A stretch of 64,000 nt of DNA from Aphrophora alni (lineage: Eukaryota; Arthropoda; Insecta; Hemiptera; Aphrophoridae), in assembly GCA_963513935.1 (NCBI GenBank), contig OY740777.1, positions 12,449,092 to 12,513,091 on the forward strand. The letters are read 5' to 3'. The translations under genes and the position numbers were made by a program. The stretch's first letter is position 1, and each line of letters starts with the position of its first letter. Below, piece after piece: positions 41,717 to 54,581 of the stretch. Below the pieces are notes generated by a model, which did not search any database, was not told the origin of the DNA, and worked only from the letters and a program-made list of their open reading frames with translations.

Positions 41717-42744
41717 TTCACTATTTTCAACTACTCTAAATAAACTAGTTTCTACCTCCTGTTTATATATAAATATGAGAATTTAAAAATTGTTTTTACA
41801 ATATATAGTAATGAACAATTACCCTACAGTTTATATTTAAATTTCGATAGAATTTTTTTTAAATTTCAGCCAGCTGAATGGGATCAAGTTCTTCCTTCCA
41901 TTGCAGACGTCGAGAGCTTCATAATGTGGTTTATTCAAGTACTTCTGAATGTTTAAACAAGTAATATTTTACGTTATTATTATCACAGCTGTTTTATGTC
42001 CAAAGTTTTATCGCACAAATTATTTTCACAAAACTTTCTAAACTAATAATTTTTAATTACAGTAATTCTTTTCACTAATGAGAACGTAAGATGAAAAAAG
42101 ACGATGCATAATTTTCAGTCTTTATTGACTCAAGTTAATTTTCTCAAAGTCCGGAGTATAATGAATATAAAGTTACTGTGTTAAGGGTACAAATTAGTTC
42201 AATATATTTGCCTTAGTTTGCTCGTTTCTTATTTTAATAATATCAGCCATAACTTGAAGACTGCTAACAACTGCTAAATATCAAGTTATGAAAATAGCGT
42301 AATCCTTTTGTAGTATTTAACAGGGTTTATTTTTACTTTCACGTTTTACACATTATGAAGAGATAGTATTAACATGGTGTAAAACAATCGATGAAGAGAT
42401 TTTCGTGTATCTTGTGTCATAAATAATATTATTTATGGAAACTTTTAGTCTGTTCCTATGTATTTGTGTATTTCGATTTCTCAACACTATTTTTTTTCTT
42501 GTTTGTGATTTTTGTACACTTTTTTAAATTCATTAACTTTAGTTAATTAAAGTAAAACAAATTTTGAGATCCCTCCATAAAAAAACCAAATTTTCATTTT
42601 TGAAATCTGCTATGTCTAGATTATATTTTACTGAGACTTATTTCACTATTTTCTCAAACATAAATCTCTAATTGTTATCAGTAAATCCTACTTAAAACTA
42701 AAGATAATCTTATAAAGTTATTAAATGATAAATTTACACAAATG
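41717..42744. other. AT-rich intronic DNA, nothing recognised
   Basis: No open frame, repeat or motif supports a feature. Confidence 0.5.
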
Positions 42745-42950
42745 AAATCCCCTCAGCGGTTTATGGAAAGAGTACGGGCTTGGCAATCCCGAGGTAACCT
42801 AGCAGAATCTACGCATTTTTTATGTAGTCTTAAGTAGATCCCTCTCTCCCTCTCTGTCGGCTAAGCGTTTTTCACAGTTACAAGTCTTTATTGTGGTCTT
42901 TTATTTGTAAGTCTGTGAATACGGATATGTTTTTCGCCTTTTAAAACAAA
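42745..42950 (+). repeat. dispersed repeat family A, copy
   Basis: It starts CCCCTCAGCGG, then GAGTACGGGCTTGGCAATCC, CGAGGTAACCTAGC, AGATCCCTCTCTC, and ends at TTTTTCGCCTTTTAAAAC. This is the same order as 56990-57260 with a shorter middle. Confidence 0.62.
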
Positions 42951-44052
42951 TAAACTGAATGAAATCTTTAACATTTCTTTGAATTATGAAGGTTATTAAA
43001 CAGAAATTCTGATTGTGAAATATTTGAAAAACTAGCACACTGCAATGATTTCAAACTGAACGTTATGCAAATTCAACAAAAGTATATGTAATGGTTTAAC
43101 TATTGGTAAAACTAAGGGAATGCTTTCATAGTTTGTCCACAGTTTATTCTATAAACGGTAATTTGTATCAATTAATTGGTTATTTAATATTTCTAGAGGT
43201 AACCGAAAAAACTATTTCTTTTTATTTTATCATTTTTTTATACACTATATCTGTTATAGAACTATATCTGTTATATAACAGATCAATTGACTAAATTAAC
43301 AAATCTACTTCTGAAAGAACAAAATAAATATAGCAAACTATAGTCCTGCATTCGTAGACTCCTTAAAAATTATCCTTGATGTCCTAAATTGTAGAAAGTT
43401 CATTTAATATTATTTTAAATTATACTGTATGCCCTTAATCAAAATGTTAATGTTTCATATCAACTAAAAAGAACTTTGTTCTCCAACAATTCATTGATCC
43501 AAACAGATGTTTTTACCATTGTACATTTATAACGATTCTAACAGATGTTTTCATTTAATCATTTGTTATAAATGTATTAGCTTATTTTTAGGTTATGTTC
43601 ACATCATGATAAAAAGGGCAGATTTATTGTCTAGTAGAAGACGCATAACTTAAGTGATTAAATCACTGTTGATTTATTTTTATCAAATTTTTAATAAATA
43701 AATTCTGACTTGCGGATCTCTTCGATCCTTCAACACCAAGAGTCGTTTAAATGTTCACAGAACCTAAACTTTGAAAGAATTCTCTCTTCAAGTAAAAGTA
43801 GAATAAAGAAAAATCTGAGAATTTGGCAACGCTATTATTTTTGATGTTTGTAAATGGTTGTGGGAGAAAAATAATAAAATTAGTTTGCAGCGATTATTTA
43901 TTTTACACAAGTGTTAAATATAACAATTTAATTGCATACTTTCGCATTAACACACATAATTTAAAACATCCTGTTTTATATTAAATTATTCAACGAAAAT
44001 AATTAGACACACTTGCATACTTGTGTTTATTTTTCATAGAACTGAAATATTG
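42951..44052. other. AT-rich intronic DNA, nothing recognised
   Basis: A 63-codon chance frame at 43103 has no motif. No repeat is seen. Confidence 0.5.
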
Positions 44053-44424
44053 AGACAAAGTTTCTTACTTTATTTTGTTCACTCCGTCACGTGACCTCTT
44101 TTTATTTTTATTTTAACGCGTTTCGCGAATTTTATCCCATCATCAGAAATTTTGGTTATTTGATGTCGTCACTATATTAAAATAAATTAAACACAATAAG
44201 TTACAACATAAACACATTTATGGACATAGTTTGGTGCGCACCATTTGGCTACCAAACGGGCAAACATAGATGTGTTTCTGTTGTATTGTGTTTAATTTAC
44301 TTACTACCTCAAATGTGCGAATAACATTTCTGATGACAGGATGAAAATTCCGAAACGCGTTAATACAAAAATAAAAATAGATTACGTGACGGAGTGAAAC
44401 AAATTAACTCAAGAAACTTTGTCT
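44053..44424. mobile_element. fold-back element with ~155-bp inverted arms
   Basis: The left arm (44053 to about 44217) pairs with the right arm (about 44270 to 44424). Shared blocks are AGACAAAGTTTCTTA, CACTCCGTCACGTGA, TTAACGCGTTTCG, ATCATCAGAAAT and TAAATTAAACACAATA. The loop (44218-44269) contains the palindrome GGTGCGCACC (44233-44242). It is non-coding. The arms carry the ACGCGTTTC plus CATCATCAG pair also found singly at 61410-61455. Confidence 0.85.
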
Positions 44425-46303
44425 TATTCAAAAGTAACCTGGATACTGAAAATGAATTCATTATGATACATTAATTTAAACAATTTCTCTCTAGTAAAAC
44501 TTGTCTGTAAAAAAACAGTTAAAACAATACATATCCGGTAGAAACTATTTTGTTGTTGGCGTTATCAGGGAGTGATTATGTTGGAATAAAAATACCACGG
44601 AACTAAATTTATGCTAAACAATACATGTCGCTTAACAAGGTGCAATATTCTCGATGTTTCTAGCTTTCATTAGGTTGCACTAGTTACAATTTAAATAGTT
44701 ATATTAACTAGAGTCTGAATAGTTTTAAGTATTTCACAAGTTTATAGTTACAACCTAAGTCTGAAGTGAATAGAAACGTTGGCCTAATTTAAAAAAAAAA
44801 CTGTTTTGTTTTATGACACATACAAAAGTTAAAATATGAAGGGTTTTTTGTAATTAATACATGCTTTAATAGTAATGAATTCGTTTATGTAATTTTTTTA
44901 AAAACTATTTGCCTACTATAGATCCAAAAACGTATTTTTTTTTTAAATTATTTTTTTATGAAATATTATAAAATCGTCTCTCTAGGGTTATAAAAATCTA
45001 CCGAACTTTGGAGAATAAACTTTCCAACACTTTCTATAACAGTGGATCAGTAAATAAACACCGCACTGCGTAGCATGAGCGAAGAGCCTAATGTTTACAT
45101 GATTATATAATTTATTGATACATATTTGCGAGTTACATGTAAATACATAGTTACTGATATAACTATTTAGGCTACGTTTTATTAAATTCTTAAAATTAAC
45201 GCTCCATGTGGAGTATTATAGTTCTTTTTTTATTTTTATTACATCAACATTAATAGATAAATGCATTCGATTACTTATAAGTTTTGAACTATAAGATTTA
45301 AAAGTTGTAATAAAAATGTAGAAAATTAATTACTGTATCATACAATATGTACATTATTCTTTCTTTAAGAGTTAAAAGATTTATTGATATGACCTATAAC
45401 ACATCAGTCAGTTATCTTTTATTGTTTCTTTATTCATGTTCACACCGCCATAATAATATGTTAATTACAATTGTTCTTAAATTAAAGATTATTTTATTTA
45501 TTTCATAAACTGTTAACAGAAATTGTTTATTTTTATTTTTCAATATAAAATTCCTTGTTTGTAAAAATTTAACTATTTAATAGCTTATGTCTTTTAAATT
45601 ATTTTTTTTTACATTAATTTTAAAAGCAAATTTTGCACACGTTCAAATTTTGTTTATTTATTTACACTTTCCAATTTGTTTTACCAATTTGTAAGTGTCA
45701 AATGAATTTGTTATATATAAATTATGTAATGTCTTATTTATTTAAGAGATTTTACAATAGTTTAAGTACGTAAAAAAATTATTAAGGTGTAATTAATGTC
45801 AAATAAAAATTCAATCATAGAGATTTAATCAATGTGAATTAAAATAATTTATATTTTACTTTACACAACTAACTTTAATTTTAATATTTTAAATTTAATA
45901 AACACCAAACGATTCAATAATTTTTTTAACTACAATAATAAAACTAATCTAAAAACTTTAAATATATATATTATAATTATTAGCGTACAAAGTCTTGGAG
46001 CGTTTTATAACTCTGTTACTGTAATTAGCTAGACATATATAATTAATTTATATTGCGTGGGAATGTACCACGCGTGTATCTCCAAGTCCATCGGGAGTAA
46101 TTAAAGTCTGTAATGTATGCGGCTTAAATTTTATTACTTGCGAAACAAAAACAAAAGTTATAATAATTATATTCAACAAAATTATAACTTTTTTATCGAC
46201 ATATTATTATTTCAATAACTTATGGATCATATCTGTCTATACAGTTTTTCTATATAACTATTACACGTTCTAAAAAAGTGTGAGAAAATTTGACAATTTT
46301 TGA
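44425..46303. other. AT-rich intronic DNA, nothing recognised
   Basis: No open frame of note and no repeat boundaries. A GC-richer point is CCACGCGTGTATCTCCAAG near 46068. Confidence 0.5.
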
Positions 46304-46658
46304 ACAGATAACAAGAAAATAATGTTTGAAATACACCTACTGATGTAAATGACACTAAAATATATTTTTTTAAATACAACCAATACGATTCAACATTTTT
46401 AAATTACAGTTTAGTTTGCTTGATCAGATCGTGAACTCTATAAAATATTTTTAAAATCATTACAAAATATTTAGGACTGTTAATTTAATTTATATAATGA
46501 ATAAAAGAGATTTTAAATTTCGTTTGAAAACTCTATAATTTAAAGACTAATATCTAAAATATAGAGAGCCGATATCTCTCGGTTACTAATATATTTTTTT
46601 AAGTACTAATTGTCATCAAATTAAAAAATATAAAATACATAAACAATATTTCAAAGTT
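46304..46658 (+). repeat. 355-bp tandem duplication, unit 1
   Basis: Identical to unit 2 at 46659-47013 over at least the first 354 bases. Starts ACAGATAACAAGAAAATAAT. Non-coding. It includes the hairpin GAGAGCCGATATCTCTC near 46563. Confidence 0.98.
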
Positions 46659-47013
46659 ACAGATAACAAGAAAATAATGTTTGAAATACACCTACTGATG
46701 TAAATGACACTAAAATATATTTTTTTAAATACAACCAATACGATTCAACATTTTTAAATTACAGTTTAGTTTGCTTGATCAGATCGTGAACTCTATAAAA
46801 TATTTTTAAAATCATTACAAAATATTTAGGACTGTTAATTTAATTTATATAATGAATAAAAGAGATTTTAAATTTCGTTTGAAAACTCTATAATTTAAAG
46901 ACTAATATCTAAAATATAGAGAGCCGATATCTCTCGGTTACTAATATATTTTTTTAAGTACTAATTGTCATCAAATTAAAAAATATAAAATACATAAACA
47001 ATATTTCAAAGTA
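46659..47013 (+). repeat. 355-bp tandem duplication, unit 2
   Basis: Head-to-tail copy of 46304-46658 with no visible substitutions up to the last base. Confidence 0.98.
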
Positions 47014-50000
47014 AATTCTCGAATTTAATGGGTTTATCATCGAATTTTACTAACCAATTTATTGTTTTTAAATTTCAGAACAGATTAGTTGAATTCATGC
47101 AAAGATTTTAGCTCTATTTTTGTAATTTCCGAATTTTAGATTAAATTCTTATTGTTTTAATGAATGAAACAGCTATAATATCATTCTAATTGCTATTTTA
47201 TTGTAGGCCTATCTTTAGTCACTAAATGGGTGTATATATTTTTAATTTACCGAGAAAACGATGCGATATTACATGAAAAAATATTTAAGATTATTTAATA
47301 AAGATTTAATAAGATTTTAAATGCATAATTTTACTTGTTGGGACCTTTTGAGGATTGTATATTTAGACTGTTTTTAAAAATGTAGATCAATTTTACCAAT
47401 ATGGAAAGCCCAATTCACTTTTTCTTTTTTTTGACAAAAAACGTTATCAAAAGGTGTGGATAATTACCTAACACTCTGTAAATAAATATTAGAAATATAG
47501 TAGGCCTATACCTGAAATGTCTTTAGAACAGTATGCAACTTAACATGAACAAAACTTAAGTTCAAAACAGGTTCAAATATTGTTTACCTTTCACAATATA
47601 TTAGAAAACAGAATAGTTTTCCTTAGGGTTTACAATACATTTCGATTTTTTATAAAATTTGTTTTAAACGTTGTTAGTTCTATTGGTTAATGCACAGGCG
47701 TTCGTTAAACAATCTGTAACTTTTCAGATTTCTATGCTTTACCAGTTTACTTAGGTTACAATTTTTATAAATTGATTTGTTAGGTTATTGTACAGATTTT
47801 TTTCTTTTTTTAGTGGTTTAAAACCTTAGAAATTGTTTTTATAGCAAGTTTTTCATGTCTATGCGTAAAAACAGTTTATTTGACTTAAATAGGAACCAAA
47901 CATAAATATGCTAAACTTAAATATTTATGCAATAAGATACAAAAGTAAAATGTGTTTTTTAAAACTAAGTTCACTTGAAAACTATTATAACTTCACTCCT
48001 AGACGGAGTTTAACATTTATGCAATTTGTTTTTTTTAAATTTCACTGGTTAACAATATAAGCTGTGAATTCTAGGCTTGTAAAACTGTATCACTATTAAA
48101 GTGTTGAACAAATTTTAGTGGATAATTATAGTTTTAAAATGTTAGTTCATTACTGAATAATTAACGTCGATTGATATAGATAAAATAATATTCTTACATA
48201 CTTTCCTGAATGGGAGGGGGGGGGTATAGAGGTTTAACCATCATGACATGTTTTTGGATAATAGAATCCTCTCCAAATAAACGTAATTTAATTTGTTTAA
48301 TAATAGTAAATTTGTATATATAATAATGTAACTTGGAAAATTAAGTGCCAAATCATATTTCATAACCTTTTTGTCATAATTGGGTCTTATTAGTCAAACT
48401 AAATTTCCAAAATTATGCGCATAACAGCGTTTAAATTTAAAACTGTATATTTAATAACAAGCGAAACAAAATCTCTTTTTTCAATAATTATAACATTGAA
48501 TTATATTGATATTATTATAAAAAGGTTACTAAAATCCTTAAAATAACTGACAATAATTATTGCTATTCATAATATCCTACATCACAATTTAGTTTTTCTA
48601 TTCTTATTCCATTATTGATATTTATAATAGGCCTAATTACGTTTTGTCATTATTTATATTATTGCTGTATTTATTCAAATTTTAATTAGGCTAAAACTAA
48701 TTGTGATTATGTTATGCTATCATTATTTCTGCTAACCCATATATTATACATGTTAATGTAACATAAATTATTATTGCTCTTGATAGATGAATTGGTAGGC
48801 CTATTTTTTTTTTTTTTTTTTTTAATTTTGTATACTTAGTCTATTAATATTCTCGTTGAAATTATTGTTATTATCAAATCTCATATCAATTACTTAGGGC
48901 CTAATTGATATTGATATAATATTCACTTACTAAAGTTTAATTTTTAATGTGAAACTTACCAAAGTTTTGTTTCTAATGTATTTTATTATAATCCAAGTAT
49001 AACAAAGCATTTAAATCTCTACTAATACATATGTCATTTAATGTTATAGCAAAATGTATTTAAAAAGTTACAGATATCTTTTGGTTGAAAACGATACAAA
49101 ACTCTGCAAAACACTCCGAATACAGTCACAAATCATTGAGAAATACATTAAAGTAATTTCATTTAGGCCTATGATTTCAAAAGGTGAAATGCAAAGTCAA
49201 AATAAATACTACGAGAGTTACATAAATAATTCGATAAACCAAATCAAGGAACAGAGAACAAAGATGTGTTTTGTTTCTATTTTGAAGTACGTGCAGAATG
49301 GCACATAGAGCATATAAGAAACAGCTAATGGGCAATAATCTAATTCATATGACCCATAAAACCGATAATAGTCAACGGGTCATCGACTAAATCACACAAA
49401 ACGTATTATATTAGGTTATAAACACTTCTATTTAATATTTAATTAATATTTAAAATATATACTTCTTGGAATTTTGTAATTATTTCCTATAACCAATGAG
49501 GCGGGCTTTTTTGTATAGTTTAAATGAAAATAAATTATATTATTGGTTTTTATGAGGAAAATTATAAATGAGGAATTATTTTTGTATTAATTATTGTACT
49601 TTTAAAATAATTAAAACCTAAATGATTGTTAATTTCGAATAAATTTAAACGTTAAATGTTAAATTTTGTAATAAATAGGCAAATTATTGATTTAACTAAT
49701 CAATAAAAATGTTAAAAAAATTATATCATATGTAGGCTATTTATAATTTGTTTTGTTAAAAATTAAACTATAAAAAATATATATATTAGTTGTTTATTTT
49801 TGTAAAAGTAGACCTAGTTAGAGGCTGTTACAATTTAAAAAATAAAAAATTAATAATTATAAATAAACTATTTTTTTTTTAAATTTAATAATAAATTATT
49901 AATTTTGTAATAAGTATTAATAGGTAAATTAATGTGTAGGCCTATTTACAGAGTCAATAGAAATTTAATAAGCATTAATAAATTCGTATTTTATAAATTG

Positions 50001-50530
50001 TTTTTATTATAAGTACGCCTAGTGACAAACTAGGCTAGTTGCGTATTTAACAAATCTATAAAAATATAATGATTTTAAACAAAAAAAGTTTAAGAATTAT
50101 AAATTTTTTAGTAAATAGGTAAATTTTGCATTTAACCGAAATAAAAATCTAATAATTACAATTGATAACTACAAATTTGTTTTTTTTAGAATTTATTATT
50201 TTGAAAAAACAAAATGTTTAATTTTTAACGAAATAATAGCTTAACTTTTGATGTAAGAAATCAATAAAAATGTAAAAATAATCACTAAATTCTATTTACT
50301 AGTTCAATAATTGTTTTAAATACATTTTAAATCATTATAATTTGAAATAAAAATAAAAATTATTACCCGATAATGCAATGTTACAATTTAAAATTCAATA
50401 ATCGGTAGAAAATGTCACATTTTATTGTTATTACACTATAACATAGCCATAAACACTTTATTAGGCAATAAAGGAGCAATTAATTGCCAAATAATGGTTT
50501 TTATTACTCACTAATCGGTTTTATAGCGAT
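47014..50530. other. AT-rich intronic DNA rich in TAGGCCTA palindromes
   Basis: No gene is recognised; an 84-codon frame at 49054 has no known motif. TAGGCCTA occurs at 47204, 47501, 48628, 48796, 49164 and 49937. A G-run lies near 48216-48225 and a T-run at 48805-48822. Confidence 0.5.
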
Positions 50531-50704
50531 ATTGTTATAGTAATTGTAACTGTAACCATTTATTTAACGGTGGCACAATCGTGTGTGAAATCTGTAATAA
50601 AACAAGGGTTTCAGGTAGTCCTACATGCCATGCAACGACCATCCCGCATGCAGTTTTATTGTCTCTTTTATGGGCTATAGTTTTATGGACTAGAATGATT
50701 GTTT
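50531..50704 (-). promoter_or_regulatory. GC-moderate start of abd-A intron 1, candidate cis-regulatory segment
   Basis: The 170 bp right after the donor are less AT-rich than the rest of the intron. They hold two TTTTATGG motifs (about 50667 and 50681), of the TTTATGG type bound by posterior Hox/Caudal proteins, and a GCATGCAG. Use is speculative. Confidence 0.25.
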
Positions 50705-50712
50705 ACTTACCG
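50705..50712 (-). other. 5' splice donor of abd-A intron 1
   Basis: On the minus strand the reading frame after YPWMSIT runs CCG then GTAAGTAAAC. GTAAGT (50705-50710) is a full consensus donor. Reading through instead gives a stop two codons later, so splicing here is needed to reach a homeobox. The junction is phase 1 (one base of the codon in this exon). Confidence 0.93.
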
Positions 50713-51326
50713 GTGATCGACATCCAGGGATACCTGGGGATTTCCGGCATGGGTTGTCCAGTGGCGGCGTTCGCTACTTGTGAAGTACATGATGATAAGG
50801 GATCCGCCGCGACTGATGCTGCAGCAGCTTGATGGTAAAACGCCGCCATGGATGCTGATGCGGCCGAGGCTGCCGCTGAACTCGCAGCCGACGCTCCGTT
50901 CTGATGATGTAACGAGTAATTAACCATCGAATCGGGTGGAGGAACGTTACCAGTATATCTGCAAGATTTCTCGGCCGTCGCTGCGTCGACGGCGGCTGCT
51001 AAAGCTGCGGAACTCGGTGTCGAGAACGCTCCGGGTACCATGGAACCCGTAGCTGCGGCGGCACCCGCGAACGCTGCCGCCGCTGCCGCCTGCTGTTGGT
51101 GATGATGATGTGCCGCAACGTAGGGATACATTCTGCTCGCAGATGACACCAGACTCGGCGGCGGTGATGAGGATGAACTCGAAGAGTTGTTTGTAGTGAT
51201 GGAATAGTTGACGGCAGCCGACGAAACGTCGCTGTTACTCGAGGTTATCACAGGGTTCAACAATTGATGGTGGTATTGTTGATGGTATTTCGGAAGCATG
51301 CTATCAATAATAAATTTAGAACTCAT
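50711..51326 (-). CDS. abd-A: abdominal-A Hox protein, coding exon 1 (N-terminal part)
   Basis: This exon encodes the first 205 residues, plus one base of the next codon, of the homeotic transcription factor Abdominal-A, a nuclear DNA-binding protein that specifies abdominal segment identity. Visible motifs in order: the abd-A-type N-terminus MSSKFIIDSMLPKY (residues 1-14), a His/Gln patch (15-21), a Ser run (48-54), MYPYV (66-70), a His/Gln then Ala tract (73-93), KSCRYT (120-125), Ala/Ser-rich low complexity (145-175), and the YPWM hexapeptide (199-202) that contacts the Extradenticle/Pbx cofactor. The homeodomain is not here; in this family it follows the hexapeptide on a later exon. The start is the second of two adjacent ATGs (51327-51329, 51324-51326), chosen because MSSKF or MSKF is the family start. 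The exon ends ..ATC ACC G before GTAAGT; the leftover G is consistent with Asp (ITD) as in insect abd-A. The strong GC and codon contrast with the AT-rich flanks supports a real exon. Confidence 0.96.
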
Positions 51327-51860
51327 CATTGGTAACACTATGATTTTTCACCAAACAAATACACGAAAACAATACATAGTTTAGGATGATGTCCTTACGG
51401 AACTTAAAATAATACTAAACAATTTTTCACAGTAAAAAAACTTAACCTCAAAATACTATCCGAGAGAGAGGAAAAAAACAAGACTATCTCTCTCACACAC
51501 CCTATTGAGTACAATTTTCACCCTTTGTAGTCTATACACTTGTTAGGTTCCTTTATGACCGTAGTGTATATGAAGAGAATATACGTACTGTCCGCTATCA
51601 CGGAACGGAGTAACCCCTTGCCATTATGAAGTCCCCCCCCTCTTACCTTCCTACACGACTCGACAACCAATCAGAGTCGTCCTCCCAGAGTCAGTCGTCC
51701 AATCAGGGACAACTTGTCGGATACACAAGGCGGGATATTTTCCAACACTAACTCTGCGCGCTTCATCGTATTCTCTTACAAGTCTAGATGGAAGGACAAC
51801 GTTTCGTTCAATATCCACTTTTACTTGGACGCACTACTAACACCATCTATCGGGAATTCG
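51327..51860 (-). promoter_or_regulatory. abd-A 5' leader and probable promoter-proximal region
   Basis: The 530 bp upstream of the abd-A start are GC-richer than the surroundings and carry promoter-like motifs. GAGA-factor-type tracts lie at 51461-51470 (CGAGAGAGAG) and 51487-51493 (CTCTCTC). Two identical CCAATCAG boxes lie 32 bp apart on the plus strand (51667-51674 and 51699-51706). A short CG-containing patch (TGCGCGC) lies near 51755. I see no convincing TATA box and cannot place the transcription start. The ATG context is ACCAATGATG. GAGA sites are common at Hox promoters; their use here is inferred. Confidence 0.55.
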
Positions 51861-54581
51861 ATCAATTTACACGAGTGTAAATAATAAAACAAAACCATTT
51901 CAGTAATCTGGAAATAAATCTAGTTTTTAAACCTTTAAATGTAGGAACAAAGAGTGAATAAATCAGAGAACGTAAACAAACCATTTTTATTTTGTTTGTC
52001 TGTTGTTAGAGGAATCAGAAATTAAAACAATTGGAAAATAATATAACGTTTAAAGATAAAATTTGATTTTATTAACTAATATTTTTAAATATATAGTAAT
52101 AAATCAATAAATTAACAATTAAAATTGTGTTTCTAGTTAAATTTGATAGCTTACTTTATTACTTAAAAAAAAAATAAATTTTTTTTAGTAAACTGGAGAC
52201 AAAATAGGGGACAGCGTTTTTCCTTGCTGTAGGCCCTAATTATAAAATTTTAATTCATAAACGGAAAAGGAAGTAGGAATGAATTAAAGTTACTATAAGT
52301 TAATGATTTATTCGTGTTTTAAACAGATGCGTGTTTAATAGTTTTTATTTTACTGTAATAAAAAAACCTAATAAAAATAATTAAAAATAGTTGGTAATTT
52401 TATATCAAAATTAAAATAGGTTTCAATGATTCTATCAAAAATTCCCAATTGATTTATATTGCAGTATACAAATTTATTTGATTTTTCAACAAACATTGTA
52501 TATTTCTGGACTGTATAAAGAAATTTATAAAACTCAATGGGTGTCCATACGTCCATAAGAGCTGTGAATGATACATTGTTAGGGTCGTTCAACAGGGTAT
52601 TTTCATTATTGTTAGTCTAGTTGTGAATAGAATATAATGTTTTAATTTCGACTTTTTGTGTTAAATTTTTTTTAAAAACTTTGTGTAAGTATTATTGTAG
52701 GCTATATTAATATTCGTTCGAATTTCAGTTACGATTTTTTTTATTTCTGATACATTCCTAAATATATATATTTCCAGTACAGTGGGATTTCAAAATTGTA
52801 CAAAATTAAGGATTAAAAAATATTCTTCAATTAATAATTATTCTAAAGCAGAAATAATGATTAAGTGATTAGTACATGCACCAAAATCAATTATTAAGTT
52901 TAGTTATGCCATGTTTTTTGGAACTCTGAAAACCATATTGTCTCTATATTTGGCGCAACTTATTACAAAAGTAAAGTTTTTAAACCAATTTCCGTTTAAA
53001 ATTAAACTTGTTTATTAAGAATTGATTTTTTTTTAAACCAAACTAGACGATTTAACTTATCGAATTATTATTAGACTTTTTTTTCTTCTTTTTTTTTACA
53101 TAAAGTAAAATAACAACTAACTATCACGTGACCTAAATTAAATGAAACACAAGTTGAAATTAGGTTTATGCGGTAAGAAGGAAGCTAACAGTTGTAATGG
53201 CATCAAGGCTTCGATTCAGGATCCAATTGGTAACCGAAAATAGGCACGAATTAAGTGAACTAATTTATTAACGTATCTAATTTTGTAATTGTACTTCCTT
53301 ATATCTCTCTGTTTTAGAGAATAAATTATAGTTAATTTTGTTTAGAGGTTTATGTTGTACTTTGTACGAGAATTTAATTAGACAAAAGTTTGAGTGTAAT
53401 TAATTAAAATGCAACACATAAGTACTGTTCTTAATTTACTTAAAGAAATTATGCAATAGTGATTTAAGTAAATTTTTATATTCTGAAAATATCATTTTGA
53501 AATTCACTGAGTTAAACAGAATTTACCATTCATCAAATCGAATAAACGAACTCTGGTAATGATAATTTTTCAGCTGGAATTTCTCTTCTTGAAAATGGAT
53601 GTAGCTGAAAAATTATAGAAATCGTAAATCAATATTTTTAATAAACTTTGTAATATTTTATAATTTGGAACTTAAATTTACCTGTAAAAAGTGAAATGAA
53701 CGTCGTTGGAAAAAGAAAATAACAAATTGCAAGAAATCCAATATTTATTTTTCCAAAATCCGAATTATATTTTAGTTACTTCTTATGCAATATTGAATAG
53801 TTTTATTTTACACGGAGATTGGTGTATTCCTCATTACGATTTGCTTTTTCTTTAAAGTATTATTAAAATCGTTTGGATCAAAACATCAACGTGGTGGTCT
53901 CCATGGTTCATTTTCACTTTTTAACCAATTACTCCCGATTGTGAATTTTTGTAATTAGCTTTGTATGTGTAAACGTGATTTTCAAATGGTTTACACCTTA
54001 ATATTCGAAATTTATTTTCTTACATTATTTTATACTCTATAGTATAGGTTAATGTAAGAAAATAAGAATTTTCAATTTTTTTTTTTTTTTTAACTGCAGG
54101 AATACATTTAAAACAAAATTACCATATTTATATTTTATTAAAACCTTTATTCATTATTAACTAAAATAATAACATGAACATAAATACTGGCAATACACTC
54201 ACTCTCATTATGTACCAAAACTTACCATACTTAGACTAAGCTCACTTCTGTCATTAGATATATTTTATCATCAAATAAACATCATATGACCAAACACAAA
54301 TGTTGTCATTTAGGCAGATCAACTTAATAGTTTATAATAATTTTTGATTAATGTTATTATTAACTTAGTGCACATTTTGTATAAAACTTATCAACTATAT
54401 AGTCTATATTTCTACAGAAATATTATGAAAAAATAAAATGTATCTACAGTTGTTATTAATCTAATCTACAAAATACTAATTGATAGAGTGAAAGTATTGT
54501 TTATATGTTTTGTTTTAGAAGGGGGAATACTTACCTCCACTCATTGTTATGATCTGTCAGCGGTATTATGTAATGCACTAT
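51861..54581. other. AT-rich DNA upstream of abd-A, nothing recognised
   Basis: Chance short frames only. A GC-richer interval lies at 53130-53240. No microRNA of the iab-4 type was recognised by its mature sequence. Confidence 0.45.

Noticed and set aside
50581..50832. Plus-strand 83-codon frame overlapping abd-A exon 1
   Set aside because: It is the antisense shadow of the GC-rich abd-A exon and its donor region, and it has no motif.
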